A stretch of 7,196 nucleotides of DNA from an uncultured Lachnospiraceae bacterium (GTDB lineage Bacteria; Bacillota; Clostridia; Lachnospirales; Lachnospiraceae). Every line of letters starts with the position of its first letter. Position 1 is the first letter of the stretch. The notes under the pieces were generated by a model, which worked only from the letters and a program-made list of their open reading frames with translations, had not been told where the DNA came from and did no database searches. Below are positions 1 to 4,583 of the stretch, piece after piece. The stretch spans positions 1-7,196 of the forward strand of contig CACZSB010000090.1 in the NCBI GenBank assembly GCA_902783765.1, read 5' to 3'. The position numbers were made by a program, and so were the translations under genes.

Positions 1-1
1 A

Positions 2-61
2 GACGAACGAATGGGAGAGATGCTGATCGATTTCTTCGGGCGGCAGGGATACGGGGGGTGA
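2..61 (+). CDS. C-terminal end of an unidentified protein (partial)
   Basis: Frame 2 is open from the left edge and ends at TGA 59-61. It gives 19 residues ending in FFGRQGYGG. The start lies outside the window. The fragment is too short to assign a family. It is called because the frame is open to the edge, its codons resemble those of the downstream genes, and it stops about 80 nt before a strong promoter, as expected for the end of an upstream transcription unit. Bases 62-140 after it show no gene and no convincing terminator. It could be a chance open frame. Confidence 0.4.
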   Translation, partial: DERMGEMLIDFFGRQGYGG

Positions 62-140
62 AGAGAAATAGGTGCCAATGGTTGCTGACGGAGGCAGGTG
101 GTGTGTTCTGCGGCAGTTTTCAAAAATATATGAAAAGTCC

Positions 141-169
141 TTGACAATCAGCGTTGTCAGCGGTAATAT
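141..169 (+). promoter_or_regulatory. Strong sigma-A promoter for the tRNA genes
   Basis: A perfect -35 TTGACA (141-146) and a -10 TAATAT (164-169, one mismatch to TATAAT) are separated by exactly 17 bp. Transcription should start near 176, about 18 nt before tRNA-Arg, so the 5' leader is short, as usual for stable RNA promoters. An inverted repeat, TGACAA (142-147) and TTGTCA (154-159) with a 6-nt gap, overlaps the -35 element and the spacer. It could be an operator or chance. Confidence 0.88.
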
Positions 170-193
170 ATCCCTTGTTCCTCTTCGGAACGG

Positions 194-267
194 GTGCGTT
201 TAGCTCAGCTGGATAGAGCGTTTGGCTACGGACCAAAAGGCCGGGGGTTCGAATCCTCTAACGCACA
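194..267 (+). tRNA. tRNA-Arg (anticodon ACG)
   Basis: A complete cloverleaf folds by eye. The acceptor stem is 194-200 with 260-266 (7 pairs) and the discriminator is A267. The D stem is 203-206 with 216-219. The anticodon stem is 221-225 with 233-237, around a loop whose anticodon is ACG at 228-230. The T stem is 243-247 with 255-259 (two G-U pairs), with loop TTCGAAT. The wobble A is expected to be edited to inosine by TadA, allowing CGU, CGC and CGA to be read. The 3' CCA is not encoded (GAG follows A267), so the transcript needs the CCA-adding enzyme encoded downstream. It is the first gene after the strong promoter. Confidence 0.96.
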
Positions 268-272
268 GAGAC

Positions 273-296
273 AGCCTTGCGGGAGCAAGGCTTTTT
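273..296 (+). terminator. Intrinsic terminator between the two tRNA genes
   Basis: The stem AGCCTTGC (273-280) pairs perfectly with GCAAGGCT (285-292) around a GGGA loop and runs into a T-tract (292-296). It starts 5 nt after tRNA-Arg and ends 8 nt before tRNA-Leu. In transcripts it would terminate after tRNA-Arg, so tRNA-Leu would depend on read-through or on a promoter I cannot see. The hairpin could also help 3' processing of tRNA-Arg. The stem core AGCCTTG/CAAGGCT recurs in the hairpin at 466-492. Confidence 0.8.
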
Positions 297-304
297 CTAT
301 ATCC

Positions 305-386
305 GCGGATGTGGTGAAACTGGCAGACGCGCAGGATTTAGGTTCCTGTATCGAAAGATGTAAGGGTTCAAGTCCCTTAGGCCGCA
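305..386 (+). tRNA. tRNA-Leu (anticodon UAG), imperfect acceptor stem
   Basis: This is a class II tRNA. The anticodon stem is 332-336 with 344-348, loop TTTAGGT, anticodon TAG at 339-341, reading CUN leucine codons. A long variable arm (ATC 350-352, GAAA, GAT 357-359) is typical of leucine tRNAs. The D stem is 314-316 with 328-330, and the T stem 362-366 with 374-378. The discriminator is A386 and CCA is not encoded. The odd point is the acceptor stem: 305-308 pair well with 382-385, but the next three positions are A309/G381, T310/G380 and G311/A379, giving one wobble pair and two purine-purine mismatches. It may be a functional variant, a decaying copy, or carry a sequence error. Confidence 0.9.
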
Positions 387-390
387 TATC

Positions 391-418
391 AAAAACCGTT
401 GTGCCGCAACACGTTTTT
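391..418 (+). terminator. Hairpin after tRNA-Leu, probable terminator
   Basis: AAAAAC (391-396) pairs with GTTTTT (413-418), and GTTG (398-401) with CAAC (407-410), around a TGCCG loop. A small 1x2 internal loop separates the two stem parts. The A-rich left arm and T-rich right arm give the form of a possibly bidirectional intrinsic terminator. It begins 4 nt after the tRNA-Leu discriminator base, so it would define the transcript's 3' end. The GC part of the stem is short, so termination may be incomplete. Confidence 0.55.
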
Positions 419-465
419 AATATTTCCTTCCCCCTTGTTTCCCCTGTTTACCTGAAACAGCAGAC

Positions 466-492
466 AAAAGCCTTGCTTTTCCAAGGCTTTTT
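466..492 (+). terminator. Intrinsic terminator between tRNA genes and cca
   Basis: AAAAGCCTTG (466-475) pairs perfectly with CAAGGCTTTT (482-491) around a CTTTTC loop, with a terminal U-run (488-492). This is a good rho-independent terminator, with an A-run upstream that suggests function in both directions. It separates the tRNA unit from cca. It lies only 37 nt ahead of the cca ATG, so read-through transcripts would carry it in the cca leader. The core of its stem matches the hairpin at 273-292. Confidence 0.8.
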
Positions 493-512
493 GTGCTATT
501 TTATTTAGTTTT

Positions 513-517
513 GGAGG
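513..517 (+). promoter_or_regulatory. Ribosome binding site of cca
   Basis: GGAGG is the only good Shine-Dalgarno sequence ahead of cca and supports the ATG at 529. Its 11-nt spacing is somewhat longer than usual. It lies inside the 5' extension that a GTG start at 493 would give, which argues against that start. An ATG at 519 is out of frame and only 1 nt from the site. I see no convincing promoter between the terminator at 466-492 and this site. Confidence 0.7.
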
Positions 518-528
518 CATGTTTCCTT

Positions 529-1869
529 ATGGATTTATCATTTACGCTCCCCCCCAGAGTTCTCCGGATTCTGGACAAACTTCACCAGGCCGGCTTTGAG
601 GCCTATATCGTAGGCGGCTGCGTCCGGGACCTTTTGCTTGGACGGGCGCCGGCGGATTGGGATATTACCACCTCTGCCCTGCCGGAACAGGTGCGGGGGC
701 TGTTTCGCCGCACCGTGGCCACAGGCCTGCAGCACGGCACCATAACGGTAATGGACGGCCCCCAAAGCTTCGAAGTCACCACCTATCGCAGCGACGGGGC
801 CTACAGCGACGGCCGCCACCCGGATTCGGTCCGTTTTGTCAGCTCTCTGAAGGAGGATCTGGCCCGGCGGGATTTTACCATCAACGCCATGGCCTATCAC
901 CCGGAGGCGGGGCTGCAGGATTATTTCGGGGGCCAGGGGGATTTAGAGGCCGGGCTCATCCGGGCCGTGGGAGAAGCTGAAGAACGCTTTCACGAAGATG
1001 CCCTGCGGATGATGCGGGCGGTGCGTTTTTCCGCCCAATTGGGCTTTGAAATTGAGGAGGAAACCTGGGAAGCCATAAGGCCCCTGGCCCAACGGCTGAA
1101 CCTGGTCAGCCACGAGCGAATCCAGCTGGAATTAAACAAATTGCTGTTGTCGGCGCATCCCGACTACTTTGAAAAACTCAGCCAGACCGGGATCACCGCC
1201 GTGATTATGCCTATATTTGATGAAATGCTGGCCACCCCCCAGCACACCCCCTTCCACCTGTATGATGTGGGCCATCATACCCTGGAGGTAATGAAGGCGG
1301 CCCCCCCCACCCTGGTGCAGCGGCTTTGCGCCCTCCTCCACGACACGGGGAAGGTGGCGGCCCGGACCACCGACGAAAACGGCCGGGATCATTTTAAGGG
1401 CCATCCCGCCCTCAGCGCAGCCATCGCCCGGGAATTCTTAAAGGAATACCGTTATGACAATAAAACCACGGAGCTGGTGCTGCGGCTCATCTCCGTCCAC
1501 GACCTGCGGGTGGAGCCTACTCTGCCCATGGTGCGGAAGCTGATCTACCAGGTGGGGCCGGATCTTTTCCCGGATTATCTGGACTTTATTCTGGCGGATA
1601 ATCGGGGGAAGGGGGCTCCCGCCTACGAGGAATTTGACCCTCGTTACCGGGGCACCCTGGCGGCCTACAAGGAAATTAAGGCCCGGCAGGACCCCTTAGG
1701 CCTAAAGGATTTAGCCGTAAACGGCGGGGATCTGAAGGCTCGGGGCATGGCCCCCGGCAAGGCCATGGGGGATGTGCTCCAGGCCATGCTGCTGGATGTG
1801 CTGGAGGAACCGGCCCACAACAATAAGGAGTATCTCTTAAGCCATTTCCTTACGGAAGAAAGGATTTGA
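529..1869 (+). CDS. cca: CCA-adding enzyme (tRNA nucleotidyltransferase) with HD domain
   Basis: The 446-residue product is a class II nucleotidyltransferase that builds or repairs the 3' CCA of tRNAs from CTP and ATP without a template, in the cytoplasm. Visible motifs are GGCVRD (29-34), the metal-binding DWD (D43, D45), RRDFTIN (113-119) and EDALR (156-160), the motif whose E/D/R residues select the incoming nucleotide. A metal-dependent HD domain follows in the middle (H249-H250, H271-D272, H288 and H292 region). The length fits HD-containing bacterial CCA enzymes. The two tRNA genes just upstream lack encoded CCA, so the enzyme is needed for them. Some bacteria split the job between CC-adding and A-adding enzymes; motifs alone cannot exclude that here. 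The ATG at 529 was chosen over GTG 493 because the latter lies on the terminator hairpin. It is the first gene of the operon, with its stop 1 nt before the next start. Confidence 0.95.
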   Translation: MDLSFTLPPRVLRILDKLHQAGFEAYIVGGCVRDLLLGRAPADWDITTSALPEQVRGLFRRTVATGLQHGTITVMDGPQSFEVTTYRSDGAYSDGRHPDSVRFVSSLKEDLARRDFTINAMAYHPEAGLQDYFGGQGDLEAGLIRAVGEAEERFHEDALRMMRAVRFSAQLGFEIEEETWEAIRPLAQRLNLVSHERIQLELNKLLLSAHPDYFEKLSQTGITAVIMPIFDEMLATPQHTPFHLYDVGHHTLEVMKAAPPTLVQRLCALLHDTGKVAARTTDENGRDHFKGHPALSAAIAREFLKEYRYDNKTTELVLRLISVHDLRVEPTLPMVRKLIYQVGPDLFPDYLDFILADNRGKGAPAYEEFDPRYRGTLAAYKEIKARQDPLGLKDLAVNGGDLKARGMAPGKAMGDVLQAMLLDVLEEPAHNNKEYLLSHFLTEERI

Positions 1870-1870
1870 T

Positions 1871-2827
1871 ATGAATCAGCTTTACCGGGAGGCCCTGGCC
1901 CTGATCGAACAATATGATATCATCATCCTTCACCGGCACAAAATGCCCGACGGGGATGCCATCGGCTCCCAGTTGGGTCTGCGGAATCTTTTGAAGCACA
2001 ACTATCCCAAAAAACAGATTTATATGGTGGGGGATGCCTCCGAGCGTTTTTCCTTCCTGCCGGATAGCGCCCCGGAGACGGTGCCGGATGAACTCTTTCC
2101 CCGGGCCCTCTGCATTATTTTAGACAGCGGGGCTCAAACCCTGGTGGCGGATACCCGCTGGAATTTGGCGGCGGCTACTCTGCGCTTTGACCACCATATC
2201 TTCCAGGAAAAAATCGCCCAGTTGGAGATCATCGACGATTCCTTCGAAAGCGCCTGCGGCCTTTTGACTGACTTTGCCTTAAACATCGGCCTGGCCCTTT
2301 CACCGGAGAGCGCCCTGCCCCTTTATATGGGCATGGTGACGGATTCCGGGCGCTTTCGCTACGATTCCACCACCCCCCGGACCCACCGGCTGGCGGCGGA
2401 GCTTTTGAGCTGTCATCTGGATACCGACAGCCTTTTCACCCAGCTATATGCCACCAGTCTGGAGGATGTGCAGCGCCGGGCCCAATTTGCCCTGCGGATC
2501 CAGTTTACCCCCGGAGGCATCGCCTATTTATATAACAGCGCCCAGGAAATCAGCCGCCTGAATATGGAGCTTTTTGATGTTTCCCGAGGCATGGTGGGGG
2601 TCATGGGGGATTTGAAAGGGGTGGAGATTTGGGCCAATTTCACCGAAGCCCCCCAGGGGATTTTAGCTGAGCTGCGCTCCCGGCGGATTCCCGTGCGGCC
2701 CGTGGCGGCAAAGTACGGAGGCGGAGGCCATGCCAAGGCCTGCGGCGCCACCCTGAAAAGTCGGGAAGATGCGGAGGCCATGCTGAAGGACCTGGATATT
2801 TTATTAGGAGAAGCACAAGATGAATGA
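1871..2827 (+). CDS. DHH/DHHA1 phosphoesterase, NrnA-like, copy 1
   Basis: The 318-residue product belongs to the DHH family of nanoRNases and pAp phosphatases. These are cytoplasmic, manganese-dependent enzymes that degrade 2-5 nt RNA and/or convert 3',5'-pAp to AMP. The N-terminal DHH domain shows H23 and PDGDAIGS with D27 and D29, D85 in ILDSGA, the DHH triad 107-109, and D157 in MVTDSGRFRY, a full metal-ligand set. The C-terminal DHHA1 domain has GGGGHAKACGAT (283-294), the substrate-binding glycine-rich loop. After D85 the segment reads SGAQTLV and lacks the arginine that the second copy has at the matching place (R92). An AAAGGA-type ribosome site lies 6 nt before the ATG, inside the end of cca. 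The last 8 nt overlap the next gene. Whether RNA oligomers, pAp or a cyclic-dinucleotide product is the substrate cannot be told from sequence. Confidence 0.92.
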   Translation: MNQLYREALALIEQYDIIILHRHKMPDGDAIGSQLGLRNLLKHNYPKKQIYMVGDASERFSFLPDSAPETVPDELFPRALCIILDSGAQTLVADTRWNLAAATLRFDHHIFQEKIAQLEIIDDSFESACGLLTDFALNIGLALSPESALPLYMGMVTDSGRFRYDSTTPRTHRLAAELLSCHLDTDSLFTQLYATSLEDVQRRAQFALRIQFTPGGIAYLYNSAQEISRLNMELFDVSRGMVGVMGDLKGVEIWANFTEAPQGILAELRSRRIPVRPVAAKYGGGGHAKACGATLKSREDAEAMLKDLDILLGEAQDE

Positions 2828-3803
2828 AGCCATAAAGAAGGAAATACTGGAGGCCATTAAAAAGGCGGATAAAATCGTTATTTCCCGGCATCTGCGCCCG
2901 GACGGGGATGCCATTGGCTCCTCCCGAGGCCTGGCCGCTTTGCTGAGGGCCTCCTTTCCGGAAAAGGATATCCGGGTCTGCGGCGACGACAGCTCCGACT
3001 ATCTGGCCTTTTTAGGTCCCGATGACCCCCACCCCTCAGAGGCCCATTACCGGGAATCCCTGCTGATCGTAACGGATACGGGAAATGAAGGCCGCATCTC
3101 CAATCAATATTTTTCCCTGGCCCCCCGGGTCATTAAAATCGATCACCATATTCCGGATCAGGACCATTTTGGTCACCTGGCCTGGGTGGAACCGGAGCGT
3201 TCCTCCTGCTGTGAAATGATTGCGGATTTTTACCGCAGCTTTCCAAATGATTTAAAACTTACCCGAGAGGCGGCTCTGCTTTTGTATACAGGCATGGTAA
3301 CGGATTCCGGCCGTTTCCGCTTCCCCTCTGTCAGCGGCGACACCCTGCGGCTGGCGGGGATGCTGCTGGATACCGGTTTGGACACGGAAAGCCTGTTTGC
3401 CCGGCTGGGCCTGCGGGAGGCAGACTCCTTCCGCTATGAGGCTTATGTATATGAGCATATGAAATTTACCCCCAACGGGGTGGCTTATCTATTTGTGGAC
3501 GGGCCCATGCAGCAGCGCTTCTCCCTAAGCCGAGAGGATGCCAGCGAAACCATCAGTTATTTGAGCGAAATCAAAGGCTCCCTGATTTGGCTGGCCTTTA
3601 TCGATAACGGCGACGGCTCCATCCGGGTGCGGCTCCGCTCCCGTTTTGTAACGGTGCAGGAGCTGGCCACCCGCTATCATGGGGGCGGTCACGACAGGGC
3701 CAGCGGCGCCACCGTATACAGCTGGGAAGAGGCGGAGCAGCTGCTGGCAGAAGCCGATGAGCTGCTGAAGAATTACAAAGAAAACCACGAGGGCTGGCTA
3801 TGA
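2820..3803 (+). CDS. DHH/DHHA1 phosphoesterase, NrnA-like, copy 2
   Basis: The 327-residue product is a diverged paralogue of the upstream gene with the same domain order. The DHH domain has H24, PDGDAIGS with D28 and D30, D86 in VTDTGNEGRI, the DHH triad 108-110 and D162 in MVTDSGRFRF. The DHHA1 domain has GGGHDRASGAT (288-298). All expected metal ligands are present, so it should be active. It is closer to the usual NrnA pattern around D86 (TGNEGRI) than copy 1. The paralogues are strongly alike at the motifs and in the C-terminal glycine-rich loop but clearly diverged elsewhere, so the duplication is old. The start is supported by AGGAG at 2806-2810 with 9-nt spacing and overlaps copy 1 by 8 nt. 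The stop overlaps the surE start by 4 nt. The paralogues may have split nanoRNase and pAp phosphatase roles; this is inference. Confidence 0.92.
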   Translation: MNEAIKKEILEAIKKADKIVISRHLRPDGDAIGSSRGLAALLRASFPEKDIRVCGDDSSDYLAFLGPDDPHPSEAHYRESLLIVTDTGNEGRISNQYFSLAPRVIKIDHHIPDQDHFGHLAWVEPERSSCCEMIADFYRSFPNDLKLTREAALLLYTGMVTDSGRFRFPSVSGDTLRLAGMLLDTGLDTESLFARLGLREADSFRYEAYVYEHMKFTPNGVAYLFVDGPMQQRFSLSREDASETISYLSEIKGSLIWLAFIDNGDGSIRVRLRSRFVTVQELATRYHGGGHDRASGATVYSWEEAEQLLAEADELLKNYKENHEGWL

Positions 3804-4522
3804 AGATTCTATTGACCAACGACGACGGCATTCAGGCGCCGGGCCTTAGGGTCCTGGCCCGCTGGGCTCAAAACCTGGGAGATGTGACGGTGGTGGCCCC
3901 CAAATCCCAGCAAAGCGCCAGCAGCTGCAGCATCAATATTCGCACGCCTTTTTCCGTGGAGCCCTTTTCCTGGGATCTGGATTTGCCTGCCTGGTCCGTG
4001 GATTCCACCCCGGCGGACTGCGTCCGCATTGCCACCGCCTATCTGAATCAGAGCTTCGACCTGGTCTTATCCGGCATCAACCGGGGCTTTAATGTGGGGG
4101 CGGACATTGCCTATTCCGGCACCTGCGGGGCTGCCTTCGAGGCCGCCGCCAGCGGAATCAAATCCATTGCCTTTTCCACCTGGCCGGAGGATTATGTGGC
4201 AGCGGAGCAAAGTCTGCCCCGGGTCTGGGAATATATCCGCAGCCGGGATCTGCTTGCCTTTGCCCCTGTCTTAAATGTCAATATTCCCCCGGAGGCGGGG
4301 GATATCCTCTGGACCCGTCAGGCGGGACCCTATTATTTGGACCATTATGAAAAGACAGAGGGCTCCCTGGTACAGGCCCGGGGCTATTCCGTTTATGACG
4401 GCAGCTTTGATCCGAAAAAGGATCTGGATGCGGTAATGAAGGGCTATATATCCATCTCCCCCTTAAGCATCGCCCGCACCGACGAGGCGGCCTACCAAAG
4501 GGGGCTGGATTTCGGATCTTAA
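3800..4522 (+). CDS. surE: 5'-nucleotidase SurE
   Basis: The 240-residue product is SurE, a divalent-metal-dependent phosphatase that removes phosphate from nucleoside 5'- (and often 3'-) monophosphates in the cytoplasm; some homologues also cleave short polyphosphate. Diagnostic features are the N-terminus MKILLTNDDG with metal ligands D8 and D9, S39 in the QQSASS segment, N94 in SGINRGFNVG, plus STPADCVRIA (69-78) and YSGTCGAAFEA (105-115). Length is normal or slightly short for the family. The start is fixed by GAGGG (3789-3793, 6-nt spacing) and by the ATGA overlap with the upstream DHH gene. As last gene of the operon it could take nucleoside monophosphates released by the two DHH enzymes on to nucleosides; this link is inferred from gene order. 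A GC-rich palindrome lies 30 nt after the stop. Confidence 0.96.
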   Translation: MKILLTNDDGIQAPGLRVLARWAQNLGDVTVVAPKSQQSASSCSINIRTPFSVEPFSWDLDLPAWSVDSTPADCVRIATAYLNQSFDLVLSGINRGFNVGADIAYSGTCGAAFEAAASGIKSIAFSTWPEDYVAAEQSLPRVWEYIRSRDLLAFAPVLNVNIPPEAGDILWTRQAGPYYLDHYEKTEGSLVQARGYSVYDGSFDPKKDLDAVMKGYISISPLSIARTDEAAYQRGLDFGS

Positions 4523-4552
4523 AACTCTTACATATTCCTGTTTTAAAGAAAG

Positions 4553-4574
4553 CGGGGCGGCCGCGGCCGCCCCG
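4553..4574. terminator. 22-bp GC-rich palindrome at the convergent boundary, probable bidirectional terminator
   Basis: A perfect self-complementary 22-mer, pairing CGGGGCGGCCG (4553-4563) with CGGCCGCCCCG (4564-4574), lies between the stop of surE and the stop of the minus-strand lipoprotein gene. On the minus strand it is followed by CTTTCTTTAAAAC, a T-rich tail suited to intrinsic termination of the lipoprotein transcript, 9 nt after its stop. On the plus strand the following bases (TCCTGTTATTTAC) are less U-rich, so termination of surE is less certain. With no unpaired loop in the repeat, the central bases would open to form the loop. Confidence 0.7.
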
Positions 4575-4583
4575 TCCTGTTAT

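Noticed and set aside
62..140. Small gene or terminator between the upstream partial gene and the tRNA promoter
   Set aside because: No start codon with a ribosome site and no stable hairpin with a T-tract could be found.
194..508. Open reading frame of 104 codons across the tRNA region
   Set aside because: It runs through both tRNA genes and three hairpins and has no protein-like features.
493..528. Longer cca starting at GTG 493
   Set aside because: The GTG lies directly on the terminator hairpin at 466-492 with no ribosome site before it. The extra 12 residues are unlike the family's start, and GGAGG at 513-517 serves the ATG at 529.
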